DNA of 64,000 bases from Trichoplax adhaerens (Eukaryota; Placozoa; Uniplacotomia; Trichoplacea; Trichoplacidae). The notes under the pieces were generated by a model that made no database searches, had not been told where the DNA came from, and saw only the letters and a list, made by a program, of their open reading frames with translations. How positions within the stretch are numbered: the stretch's first letter is position 1; each line of letters begins with the position of its first letter. Below are positions 37,701 to 50,700 of the stretch, one piece after another. A program made the translations under genes and the position numbers. The DNA lies in assembly GCF_000150275.1 (NCBI RefSeq), contig NW_002060949.1, positions 1,299,836-1,363,835 on the forward strand. The letters run 5' to 3'.

Positions 37701-40700
37701 CAGAGTTCGCATGCACTGGACAGTACCGTGCCAGACGAGTGTCAACAGTTTCCAAGGAAATCAACACGATTTCAACCGCACTTGCTTGAATATTATTCTA
37801 CATTGAACGCTTAACTTAAATCTTTCATCATTTCGTTCGGAAATCAATCAATGAAAAATTCGACAATGTTATTTAAGGACTGCAAAATGGATATTCCATT
37901 GATCAAACTGGACACTGTTATTTAAGGACTGCAAAATGGATATTCCATTCATCAAATTGGACACTGTTATTTAAGGACTGCAAAATGGATATTCCATTCA
38001 TCAAATTGGACACTGTTATTTAAGGACTGCAAAATGGATATTCCATTCATCAAATTCGACACTGTTATTTAAGGACTGCAAATGAATATTCCACTGATCA
38101 AATTGGACACTGTTATTTAAGGACTGCAAATGGATATTCCATTGATCGAATTCGCACATACAGTACTGTACTGTACAGCTAGACCAAACTAAACTCTGCA
38201 GACAGCAAGTTGCAATCTCTAATGCCAGCTATCCTACAGTCAACCAAATCAGCTTTAGTAGCAAATTCATTTTGTTGATTCATTACAAGCCAAAGGGAAA
38301 TATCGACCAATCAATTCATATCATACGTTTGTTACCTACGTTCTACCTTATGCCTACAGACTATACTCTAAAGTGCATCTTAACACGCGCCAATCTACCT
38401 CTAGGATTTACGATGCTGCATAAATACATTATACACTCCAAGCTGAAGCGTATTTCCGATATGATTTAGAGTTAGTTAACCCACGGTTTTAATCGTAAAG
38501 TAATTGAAACTTACCAAGCATTCGAACGTATTGCGCATCAATATCGTTTCGATCGTAGGAGATACCACCTCGTCTCTATCATTAAATTCAATACAAAAAA
38601 AATGAATTGTGGCAACAATATAGTTAGCAGAATACTAATCTTACATAAAACACAATAGAGATCAACTACTCAATTTTATCTTCTCCTAGTCGATTTAAGA
38701 ATATCGGCAATTTTAAATTTGGGTTTAAAATCTTTACGGCGCTATGTTATGATTTACTGCTGTATTCATTTGTATAATATGGCATTGACTCTACTCTGCT
38801 GCGGTGTTGCGCATTACCCTTCGATAGATTTACCGAGAAGCTTTAAATAATATACGCTAAATGTAATTCTGTGATGAATGTACAATTTTCATCCTGGCTG
38901 ACCTAGGAGTAAATCCAACACAATCTAGAATACAGTACTCAACTTTCCAACAATACCGTATATCACACGATATCATTCACTTTGCCGTGTATCAAACCCC
39001 TTCAATATAAATATACTAATTTTATTAATAGACCTATGTTCGCGTATGCATGTAATTAACATAACACCAACTACAAATCATCAACCATGAGGTATTTACT
39101 GCTATAAATTTTCTATTACCGTCATACAAATAGTCGTGCTTGTAGTCACTGAAATGACAGACTTGATGTATTATAAATCTTCAATTACGAATGTACAACT
39201 ACAGTACCGTATGTAGCCAACGCTAAATACTATATATCAACACATATCATACGAGTACATGAAGTACACTTGAGTGTTTTTACAGGAATCCTGGCTGCAC
39301 TCCCACACCTACTAATAACGATAAATTCGACGTAGATTCATTTTTGATGTTCAGAACTTGCTGTATTGATATTTCAATAAACGATGTACATTACCGTAAT
39401 ATATCAACATGTATTGAATCAGTTTCAGCATGCAGCAATTACGTTACTAATTTTGTACAATAACACGGAAATATGGCTCATGTAATATTCAACGATGCCA
39501 CTTAATATCTAGTTTAAAATACCAATGGCTAGGACTAAGGACTATAGATAGTCCACGCATATACTCAATATTGGAGTATTGATAAAAGGCAAAAGCCTCA
39601 ACATCCTTCAGTAAAAACGCAGGAATGACTATGGCAACATGGTGGCTAAGTAAATCATGAATATCATGAAATTCACACTGGTCGATACGATACAGTCTTG
39701 CTGGCTTTGTATTTCATAATGCTTGTTACATGAGAATTTTATGTGGCAAAACAGAAGCCCTTAGGATTGCCGAAAAAAATGTTGAAACTTGGACAGCAAT
39801 GACCTCGGTATATTCTACATTTTACCGAAAAGTAGAAGTACCGTCTATATTCAAATTTACTCTTCAGTCATTAATGTTACTTCTACATATTCAGCGGGTA
39901 AAGCTTTAGCAAGTCTGAATAGGATGGATTCTTCTGCTCATAGGTGATATACTGTCAGTTTTTACTTTATCAGAACTACAAGTGTACCTTCAATCTTTGA
40001 TGAAAAGTACGCCAATAATGCCTGTACTAAAATTCGTGACAAAAGTTAAAATGAATTTGCGTATCGAATGTGAGGGCCATGAATATTATTCACGATGGTA
40101 AAAGTAACCAAGTCTGCAATATTTTATGCTAAACGTGGCGGAATTCAATTAGCATTTTATTCGTTCAACACTACACCAGTGTAGGACATTGGTACTGTCC
40201 AGTTGCAATTGTCTACCGCTCTACCGGTAACCTCAGAAAAGAATTGAGCAGTTGCACAGTACTCTACTGTATTGTATTGTCCCGTTGTAGCCTATTTACA
40301 CTAATATGGATCCTAAATTCATGATAGAACGTGCCATTACTTGTAAGTTTAGTTTGGCATAATCGTCTGTGCGTATTCTTGCTCATTTATGAGTTCTAGT
40401 ATTGAAATACTCAGTAACTTTGGTCAGTAAATAAACATACGTGCGTGGGTGAGTACACGCTTCAAAAGTTGACAATTTACAGTACGTCCAGTAGAGACCC
40501 TTTCAAGTCTCTAGTGTAGTCTAGCTTATTGTAGTGTAGTGCGCAGGAACAAAAACTTCCATAGTGTACAGTACAATATACTGTAGTGTAGTGAAAAGAT
40601 TTGTACTGTACTGTATTGTACTGTACTGTACTTAATTATATGAACACGTACCGTCGTCATTAATTGAATTACCTAGTATCAAATGAGTACAGTATACGTA

Positions 40701-41171
40701 CTACATACAGTACCTGAATGTATGATTTACAAGAACGCTATTGTACAGAAAATGCCAACGATGGAAATCATACTAATCACATCGAATAAAATCACCTTCC
40801 ATGTTAAATTATGACTCTACTATACACTTTCAATTAAAATAAAAAGAAGATTGTATTGACTGCCAAGACAAAAAAGAGCTTCTTCATCGTTATCATACAG
40901 TACAGTATACCAAAACCGAGAAGGCAATCAACACCGTATGAACTGTAAAGGCGCAGTAACGTGTGGTAGATGGAAGCGGATAGCACATCGCATTAAATAA
41001 TTATTAATTTAAGTAACTTACTTCTAATCTTGGTAATCCTTCAAAGAGCGATGAACCTGAGCTAAAGCTGATTGCGCCACGACGATGAGCTAATACATGC
41101 CTAGGTATAGTACGATCCAGTGGTAAATGCGGTAAACTAAAACGGTGCACTTGAATCGCACCGATGTCCAT
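28775..41171 (-). CDS. PDE7A: cAMP-specific 3',5'-cyclic phosphodiesterase 7A-like, complete
   Basis: PDE7 hydrolyses cAMP. Thirteen exons: 41171-41022, 38575-38515, 35994-35804, 32164-32101, 30714-30619, 30436-30336, 30145-30070, 29970-29915, 29839-29748, 29631-29550, 29389-29230, 29145-29065 and 28914-28775. All introns are GT-AG, phases close, and the product is 449 aa (human 456 or 482). The N-terminus [20 protein letters not shown] follows PDE7A1, and exon 2 starts with a second motif, RRGGISYD. The catalytic domain has the metal ligands of HNSTH (201-205), HDIDHP (241-246) and D351 in [11 protein letters not shown]. Gln402 in DIQVGF is the nucleotide-binding glutamine. Introns 1-4 are 1.4-3.6 kb; the rest are short. 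Exon 3 (residues 72-134) is poorly conserved but phase-linked and flanked by clear PDE7 sequence. Confidence 0.96.
30715..32100 (-). other. PDE7A intron 4 with assembly gap
   Basis: A 1.4-kb intron interrupted by exactly 50 N at 31498-31547, so its true length is unknown. A short TA run lies near 31846-31863. Confidence 0.85.
31498..31547. other. Assembly gap of 50 N
   Basis: Exactly 50 unknown bases inside PDE7A intron 4; a fixed length like this is usually a scaffold placeholder. Confidence 0.95.
32165..35803 (-). other. PDE7A intron 3
   Basis: This 3.6-kb AT-rich intron is the longest in the gene. I see no exon or structured repeat in it. Scattered open frames fit chance. Confidence 0.8.
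37461..37640. repeat. (GTACW)n cluster in PDE7A intron 2
   Basis: Dense GTACA/GTACT units are interrupted by a higher-order GTCGTGTACAGTGTATA motif that occurs twice. Long open frames exist on both strands here only because the pentamer lacks stop codons in several frames. Confidence 0.85.
37861..38152. repeat. 49-bp tandem array, six copies
   Basis: Copies begin at 37861, 37910, 37959, 38008, 38057 and 38105. The first four are 49 bases, the last two 48 after loss of one A. The unit includes GACACTGTTATTTAAGGACT and the short inverted repeat AATGGA-TAT-TCCATT. The two central copies are identical and the outer ones diverge, as expected for unequal exchange. A GTACW run follows immediately at 38156-38178. 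Confidence 0.95.
38576..41021 (-). other. PDE7A intron 1
   Basis: A 2.4-kb intron separates the RRGAIS exon from the RRGGIS exon. It includes a GTACW cluster at 40562-40632 close to exon 1. No other exon is visible, but an alternative first exon, as used in human PDE7A2, could hide here. Confidence 0.8.
40562..40632. repeat. (GTACW)n cluster in PDE7A intron 1
   Basis: GTACA/GTACT pentamers about 390 bases downstream of the exon 1 donor, with imperfect units such as TGTAGTGTAGTG between them. Confidence 0.8.
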
Positions 41172-41309
41172 TCCAACTACAGTCAATTTGAACCTGTAGT
41201 GTCGTTGGAAAAGATAAAACCAAATGAAAATAATTGTACTAACAGTAGATAGATTATGAACAAGTTCTACAGTCTACAAATCGAATTTTTTGCCATCCAC
41301 TCGCTGAAG

Positions 41310-41690
41310 TTTCCAGTAGTGTACTATAGTACAGCACAATACGGTTACAGTATGCTCAGTTAATACTGTACACCAGTGCTACAATGACTGAACAGCCTTG
41401 GTCTACACATACAACACAGTACAGTACAGTCCGGCTACAGTACATTGTATTGTAATTTACAGTGTACAATGTACTGTACCCTCCACTCAATACAGTAGTG
41501 CTACTCACTCAGTAGTCAGTACAGTCCTCTGTAAATATTTGTACAGAACTCTTTGACGCCAAATGGAGTAAAAAAAATAAAAGAAAAAGCTTCAGTACAG
41601 TACAGTATAGTCCAGTACAGTGTACAGTACAGGGACTTCACAGTATATACACTGTAAGATTTTCTTTCAGTACTGTACTGTCAAAAGGAA
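41310..41690. repeat. (GTACW)n clusters upstream of PDE7A
   Basis: Several GTACA/GTACT runs (about 41317-41345, 41413-41480 and 41592-41683) start about 140 bases upstream of the PDE7A ATG. Dense GTACW clusters stop here; the following 20 kb contains only isolated words. Confidence 0.8.
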
Positions 41691-44600
41691 TAACTCTTAA
41701 AACTCGACATATAAAAGAATGACCTTGCCAGCATGACCATTCGATCACGAAGGTAGATTTACCTCCAAATCACGTTTTTGGACTGTAAAAAAAATAGTTT
41801 TAGAATCTCCAGGCTACAGAAAATACACCTAAATTTGAGTAGTCCCTTTTATTCTCCGGCTATCTTGATTAGTGTGAGTGAGCTCCATCAGTTCTACTGA
41901 ATGAAAATACGCCTAAAATACAGTACTATAACATATGGCGGAGTCGTCACAGTTCCACGTACTGCGCGTTATAATGCGAATTTTATAAAAGTATGCAAAT
42001 TGTAGAATTTCATTCATTTTTTCCCGTCAAATAAAAATAGCTGCGGAGCGCACATACATACGTTCATGCATTCGATAGCATAATAGATAAATTAAAAATT
42101 TCGAAAAAAACCAATTAATTAAAACAAAAGCGTAAATTGTGTTGTATCCAAGCCACATAAAGTTGTATAGTAGATTAAAACTCATTTTTTTTTTTAACTA
42201 AATATTGTACATAATTCATATCATCCATATCATTTCTCAATTAATAGTTAATGCTATACAAAAGTATACTTTCAAGAAAAAGAAACTATTAAAATTTATA
42301 AAAGGAATTTCACTTATTATTTTACTGATCCCCTAATTATGGCAGTGCGCTCTACTAAGCTCTACTGTGTACTGACACTACTTTACAACGGTAAAACTCT
42401 AGCATGCTCAATTGCTCATGCTTTCAGCGCATTAATTGTTATGAAAATTTGGAGCACAAGTAGCCAATCCCATACAATCGAATATCTACACACATATACA
42501 ACATACATGCCTATGGATACTATTGGTGGGTTTGAGAGCTAACAAAAAATGATAGATAATCCGACAAAAGCTACACGTTTGTAGGATCGTAATCATTGAA
42601 TGCTGACGACTTTTACTTTAGTGGACCTTGGTAGGCGGTCTAGAGCTCTGTAGAAAAATTACGGACCCAAGAAACATCATCGATATTTTATCTCCTATCT
42701 AACTAAAGTAATCGGCCCTAATATACACTACACCAATGATTAGCATTCAATGTTTTCAATGTCTTGTGGAACAAAATCTCATCAAGTTTTCTTGCACTCT
42801 ATATATTAGCGAGTATTGAGTATGGATTGTATAGCCTAACCCTCGTATACCTAACATTAACACGCTTAAGCACGAGCTAATAGTAAAATATATTCTATAA
42901 CTAGATAGTGTACACAGTCTTTCGCAATTGTAAAACTAACTTCAATTTATAGTATCACTAGTAGCAATCTCTAACGCTCGCCACAAATATCCCAGATGCA
43001 GTATATATGTATCTTACATAAACTATGAACACTCGTCGTACAAATTAATTATTTGGATGCAGTATGTCATACTGAGAACGGTATTAACTACTTCATAAGT
43101 AGAGGAAAGTATCTTCAAGTCTGCAAAAATTTAATGTTTAATAGCCTAATTATCTTGCCAATTTCGTAATAGATGCTACAAAAATTATAAGGAGAACGCT
43201 CAGTTTATCAAATGCTACTGCGAGGTCTAAAAATATCGACGTTACATACCTGTGCACTACGAAGTATATTTATCAAAAGTAGAAACATAGGCTTCTAGCC
43301 TCGTCTTCATGTAATCTAAATCAAGATTTAACGTGCATGTATATAGAAGATTAATATACAATATTCTGTGAATTTTGCATACGAGAGACCGCATACTAAA
43401 GGCCTTCTACAATACTGTATATTGCACGGATCATGGACTACGATAGCAAAAGGAGAATCCCGAGGCCCATGTAGAACCCCATGCATCGAGATCTTCGGAG
43501 TACACCACACTTTCTAATATTATTTACCGGCCCAATGCAAACTATTACGATATTGTTGGTTTATTGAAAAATAGTCTACGTAGATCGATACTATAGTATG
43601 TCGTAGCCTGATTTCAAGTATAAAATTAGACTCTAAGAATTAAACGATAATAATTATAGTCATTATTTCAATTAATATTGTAACTATATCAAGAAATTAA
43701 TGAGTACCATCTAGTTGAAAGTAAACGGAAGCCATGAAACAATTTCTCATTGTTTCCTCAAAACTACTGGAATATTTTTTACTGTCAAGTGGAATTAATA
43801 AATTATCTACAGTTAATGCATTCTACTGGAGTTATCTGCGTGAAAACCAACGCGATTAGAAAATTATAGCAAGTTAATTTACCTCATGGTAAGTACACCC
43901 AATGCTCTTTTGTTAAAGGAACGTCAAACAATATTTTATAGCCTATCTATAAATCTAAAATACCTTTGCAGCATTTCATTTTATTTATGCTACATACGCG
44001 TACAAAATCTGAGATAAATCCCTTGTATCCTAACAGGTTTTAGTGAATAACAAGGAAAATTAGATAAGATGATAAAATTTGTAAAGTAAGAATACGTGGT
44101 TGAAAAATTCAATATGCAGCAAGTATCAAAAAGTATCAGCTCCTATTAAGAAAATTGAGTAAATTAGTCAGAACGATCGCAACGTTTTTAGCTGTCTTAT
44201 TTACATTTAAAATTTGTCCCAATACCGTATTGTATTAAAATTATTACCAAGAACAACAAGTACAGCACGTATAACATAGCTAAGAATATGGATCTGTAAC
44301 GCTATTGAATCTAGATATTGATTTAAAAGCTTATTGTTAAAAGTCCTACCATAGCCATTATTCTATCGTCAATTAACCCTACATATTAAAAATTCTACAT
44401 CAAATTAAATTTGAAGCTAGCAACAACTTTTATAAAAATGTAATTCACCGTGTAGTATGTAATATGTAAGCTAATTATCTTTCCTAGATTAAAATGTTAA
44501 CTCATACAATGTATTATGAATAAACCTAGAAATTGAGCCATGTTGCTTGTATCTACTTGTCAATATAGTTTTCTCAAACATAGCAACTACGAGTACAGTA

Positions 44601-44708
44601 GCATTATCTTGTACAGTTTTAGCAATGAATGAATGATTATTTAACACTTAAAAAATTTCATAATGCAGTTGTATAATTTCAAAAGAAAAACCTTTATCAA
44701 AAAAATTA

Positions 44709-44758
44709 NNNNNNNNNNNNNNNNNNNNNNNNNNNNNNNNNNNNNNNNNNNNNNNNNN
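44709..44758. other. Assembly gap of 50 N
   Basis: Exactly 50 unknown bases in the long stretch without recognised genes. The true gap length is unknown and an exon could be missing here. Confidence 0.95.
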
Positions 44759-47700
44759 TAAGCCATTCAATGACATACTTAGATGTAAAAAATAAATATT
44801 CGTACACAGTGGGATGTAACAGTTACTCGATAGCAAGGTCGAAATTTTTAAAGATACTCGATATTAGAAAGAAAGCTTATAAGCCATAATAACATAAGTC
44901 GTATTAATTTACCTTTTAAAGTTATGAAAAGCTAACACTAACGCATGTCTTTTTAAGATAAGCGATTGATCTAAATTTAGCCTTTGCTTATATGGTAATA
45001 CACGTACACCCCTTTAGTAGGTTATAATAATACTGTAGCTATTAGCTGAAAGTAAGAAGGCCTTAAAAATGTTTGATGAATAAGAACGAGTGAACGATTC
45101 ATATCGATGACAATTAAATTTTAAATGAATATAGATTTTAGGATTTATCCGTAAATCATAAAATATACCCTTTTTCATGTCTGTCATTCGAGCATTAATT
45201 TAAGAATTACTATCAAAGTAGATTTATAGTATCGTATCGATCAACATAGAGATTCATATATTCCATTTTAAAATAAGTCCAGTTCATTTCCTTAACTGTC
45301 ACGTATGTACAATATGTATCGTTTGTATATTATTAACTATCTATCTGCCAATATAAAGTATTATAGTTTGTTAATGTCATTTTTGTACATACTCAATCGC
45401 ATTTCCAGATCACTAACAACAATAACAATTTTTTTCATACGAATATCTTGTTAAATTGATTCTATTTTTTCACCTATTAAAATGTTCTTACTGCATTCAG
45501 AGAACTTCTTTCTTGATGATCTACCTTGACAGCCAGCAAATAGAATGCTTGTTTATCGCTGTTATTAACGACAATCAATATGGTTACTAAATGAGACGAA
45601 GAATGAATTGATTTGGATACTCTTATTCGTACGTAGATTGAAGCTTTTGTATTAAGAGATATCAACGAAATCGTACCAGCCATGTATCGTATTCATATGT
45701 CGAGACTAGTTCTTATACTAACATTATTTGGTATTTCTCACTTATGTACACTTATAAATCTTTGACTAGTTTCTATAGTTATCGAATGTCGTAATTTTAG
45801 TTACTGTTATACAATAGCGTGGAGATATGGACAGGTGCAAGTTAAAAAGTTATAGCATCCATACACTTTCGTATACTTATCGTTTAACGATATGTTTACA
45901 TAATATATGTAAACTTTAGATCACAATTGCGATGCTCCTACTTCGATAGCGATATGATTTATTGTCTCTTCTATGCCAGACAATGCTCATAATAATATAT
46001 ATTATCAATCTCATTATTGCTACTATTATTTTATGCTATTGTTAAATCAAGGATTATGATACTATGTGCTACAGTTTCGAATGCGGTGTACAGTATCAGT
46101 ACTATCATAGACGATTAAATATATTGCAAATCTATCATGGATGGAATATTGACGGTAGAATAAATAAATTAATCATATAACAAATTAAATTCATGCGACA
46201 ATCTAGACGCTCTCTTTAATTGTGTAGAATTTCATGCAATTATAAAGTACACTACCCCTCCATTTTATTGATCGGTAGACTATAAGCAGAAAGATTCAAA
46301 ATCCGCGTACTACTATATTCTTTTCTTGACTACTAACTAACAATACTGTGCATAGCTAATAGTTAAAAAAGGATGGAAAAAATTTAAACAGAGTAGAATT
46401 TAAGAATAGGAAAAGAAAAAAATGATAAAATTAAGTTGAAAATAATAGCACTAAATTATGTTATATTCAAGCACTCAATATAACAAGTGAAGAGATATTG
46501 ATCCATAAAAAACGTGATCATTGAATTTATGATGATTGATTGCCGACATCAAAAATGTAACAGCTGGTCTTACAATTATCCTTGATAATAATGAAACAAT
46601 CATGACCTTATCAAATGCTACAATACACAATATTATAGATGCATAGCATGAACTCTTTCGTAAACGGCAAGCAAGTAAGAATTAGAATCGGTATTAAAAT
46701 AATGCTTTACTTTTCTAAAGTCAACAATGGCGTAAAATAAATTCTTTTCACCAATTGTTATTCGGTTAGTCCAAATGTAAAGGCTAGAAAAGATAATGAC
46801 ATAAAAGCACTTTAGCAGATTATAGCTGTTAGATTAAAATAAAACTTTTTTGATAGATAATATGATAATACAGCACCAAAATAACGTAAACTTCATTTAT
46901 ATCAATCAATTAAACAGCTTTTGTTTGTTTAATTTCATTGGCGATATTACAATCGTTACTTCTAAACGATTATCTTATCGGCATTTTTTAGATCTTACCC
47001 ATTTTGGGCATGATTATTAAAACTAAAGTACCGAAAAAAGAGATTTAAATCAAGTTATAACTAGCTAATTTAAAAGTGTATATGCTGCAAAGCGTAGAAG
47101 TTAATTTCTAAAGTTTTCACCTACCATATCCTCTGACATGCAGTATGTTATGTTCAATATATACAATATGCTGCATGTACACCTAGCACGTGTAAGCGCT
47201 ACAACAAGTCCTAGACCACTTTAGCAAAGTATATTATCATAGTACATTATTTTGACAGAATCAATTTTCTCGAGCTGCAGAAGTATTAAAATAGTTAACT
47301 GTTTTCGTAATATACTGTAGTCTTTTTCTCTATTATAAACTATAGAACGTGATCTGCATTAAGCATAGATAACTAGATTCTTTGTAAGCTTATATCAAAT
47401 TAGCCAACCATGTAAAATTACTTTATACTACGCTATTGTAATTGTAACTTGTAAACTATAACTAAACGGTAAATTGGACATTACAATAACTAAGACGGCG
47501 ATTAGTTATCTATCATTCGGCTGTTCTTTATAGGTCATTTCGTTCTCATTCACCAAACTTGTCCTTTATTACGACAATTATTCATAATCTTAACGAATTA
47601 AATTTCTCATGTCACGTGCGGTTATATTTTTAACGTAATAGATTTTACTAGCAATCAGTAGGCTTAAATTTGCAGTCATTAATAAGTTCCTGCCTCTAAT

Positions 47701-50700
47701 CCCAATAGGAATCACTTTTCGATAGTTATTATCGTGGTTACACTCCTGTTGATCGCTACTATCTCCGGATAATTTGCAGACAACACTGAAAAATTATCTT
47801 CTGCATAGGTGAATTTTAGATATTCTCAGGACTGATTTTGTTTCATCCATTTATAGGACGTACATATGTATACTCGAAAGCTGCTTCAAGTAGTATACAT
47901 TGTAATTAGTCTTGATCGCCTTTAAAAAGCATAACAACATTTTTATTTTATCGGAATAAATCGAATAGATTCATCAAAGCGAACAGACATCATTAAGCAG
48001 TAAATGTTGCATAAAATTTCCCTATAACAAAAAATACGATTCATTTATTACTGGTCATAAATAGTGCCTTGTTACGATGGTAACAACTGCTGTATATTAT
48101 TATAGTGTGTTACTCTTAAACCAGTAATCAAATACTTCATTCATGAAGATATCGTAATCTTGCGAATCATACTCTCTATAAACCAATATAATACTTAAAT
48201 ATTTCGCTCATTTATCCTTTTAATTGAATAGATATAAACCCAACAAATGATTAATTTATTTTTACAATTATTCGTGATAGATCATTTTATGACTCTCCAG
48301 TTGCTCTATGAAGCTTAATCTAATCGATAGCATAGTGCTCTTTTAAGATGAAAATAAAATAAAAATATTTCATAGGCTACGATAACATACGTAAAGCCCT
48401 GTTACTCACTAACATTTACCGTGAAATCAAGTTAAAAGATTGCTGAAGATTGTATGCGATGTAAAAGGTAATTCATCTAAATTATTTCCTATTTATAACT
48501 ATAACTAAAGTTAAAATGTCACGTAGTAGATGTTTGCAACAACGCCATTAGCGGAACTTTGTACCTTATTATAAATTTATAGGAATGCATTCCTACTATA
48601 GTTTAGTACAATAGTTCCTTTCTATCTCTGATAAGTAGATCCGTTCAATTTTGAATAGACTAACTAGTAATGAATACCTAGCTAATATATATACGGCAAA
48701 TACGTCCTTTATGGAGATTTGTAAACTTCATTTTGTGCGATATAATCTACTGTATTTAATGTATTCTATCAACATAATTGATCAATGATAACTATACTGA
48801 TGTATATAATGTCCTTTTATACAAGATAGTTAACATAACTTAACAATTAGTGTGGATATTTAGCCATAAATACATGAACAATACAGTAGTTAATTTTACG
48901 CTTACTGTATTGGATAATCCGGTAACAGATAAGCGAACACTTGCTTACCCATGTATATACACGTAGAGTACAAAAATTTATTTACATACTTTTGGAGCTA
49001 AGCTGTTTTGAACCAATGATTATTAGAAATATCCCTAAATTTTCTCCCACTATTTTCATACTGAACGAATGATATAACCCGTGTAAAATGTAAGCAATGA
49101 GAAAATTAAGCAACAACGTCCGTTAGCAATAGAATCCACAGCTAAATAACTAATGGGGAGATAACTAAAAAATTCACATAAGATTGCTTTATGATAAATT
49201 AAAATCAGAAATGCTGTTCATTGCTTGCTTGATTGTTAACCTATGCGAATTGATATATGATGACTATACAATGTTCTTACAATAGTAAGAGGCTATTTAT
49301 AATTACAACTAATTAGTGAATTATAATCGAGTGTATATTATAATCCACACGTCAATACTACGGTTTATTATAATAATTTTTATGTTTTTTATTTGTTCAT
49401 CGCTGATAAAGGCCGGTCATGAACTTTTTAGCCTAGAAATAGCCATAATAAATTATACTTATGAGAATTTATCTCGCAACTTCCCAGTGGGTAGCGGTAA
49501 ATATTAATGCCCTGTTATAAGTAATAGTATAATACAAGCTACAACTTTGATTAATATTTTCTAAACGACTTTGGTAAAAGAAAAATTTACCCTATATCTT
49601 ACTCCATATTATAAGAAACATTCATATCTCATATTAAGATATGTTCCATTTTCTCATCAGTTATCGATAATATGCATTATAATAGTAGTTGTCTATACCA
49701 GAAAACAATTATATGCTTGCAGTAAGTAAAGGGTGAAAATGTGTTGTTCAAGTATTAGCTTAACCTGAGAAAGGACTTTTCATCAGCATCACATTTTATT
49801 ATTTACTGCTTACCTCATGTTATTAATTTTTTTAAATTATTTCCAAAAATGGTCTCGCATTCTATATTCTTAATTTCTTGAAGACTGAAGGGTGTACGCA
49901 ATCCAATGCATTACTTGTAATGTATAATTAATAATTAATAGATTTGTCAGAGATTTTCATTTATGAATATATAAGGTACATTGTGATGATAAACAAATCA
50001 TACGTTTGAAAGATAAAATTACATTTAAATCGCTGATAAATTACAATTATTCCCGCATTATCATTTCTACCAAATTGACGTATTGAGTTAGGTTATCTGT
50101 GTTCGTATTATATTGGAAATAAGCCTGTTAGTTGCATTTTAAACAATTGATCCAAAATAATTATTGTTGACTGTACTATAAAAAGCGACAAATGCCATCA
50201 TTTGATATGATTTAGTTAAAATAATATGCTATTCCTACAAAGCAATAGCATAGGACCTGTATTTAAATGGATTTTTGAAGATAGAAAAGCCCTGATAATA
50301 TTTCATTTTTAGGGCGAATAAATATTGAAAGGTTGTATTTACTTTATAAAGAGCAATCTTAAATTTGGAAACGTCCTATTTAAAAATCCTACTTCAATTG
50401 CTGAATTGTCAATTTTTCTGCAACTTTTTCTCATATACAAAATAATTATTCAGCAATGTTCTCTAAAATTTCATACTATTATTATTTAATGGTCTCAGTA
50501 TGGCTTACTAGTAAGAAAAAATACATACAGTAATGAACATTAATTTCTTGGAGTCGATATCATATGATTGATCTATTAATATCATTATAACTTTTATTCA
50601 TGATATTCATGATTTTAAAATTTTCCCGGTAACCGAAATATTATATGATAGTTGTAAAGTTAACTGACAATAGCATTTATTTATGCTATAATTTAATATG

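Larger units (their letters stand above)
35995..38514 (-). other. PDE7A intron 2 with satellite-like repeats
   Basis: A 2.5-kb intron lies between the second pseudosubstrate-like exon and exon 3. It carries a GTACW cluster (37461-37640), a CA run near 37155 and a 49-bp tandem array (37861-38152). Confidence 0.85.

Noticed and set aside
37861-38152. Regularly spaced repeats that could look like a CRISPR array (also 63301-63556)
   Set aside because: Whole units repeat with no unique spacers, and the genome is eukaryotic. These are minisatellites.
45477-45683. 68-codon minus-strand open frame with a protein-like beta-rich look and a possible donor inside
   Set aside because: No partner exon could be linked in phase and no family was recognised. 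It remains a weak possibility only.
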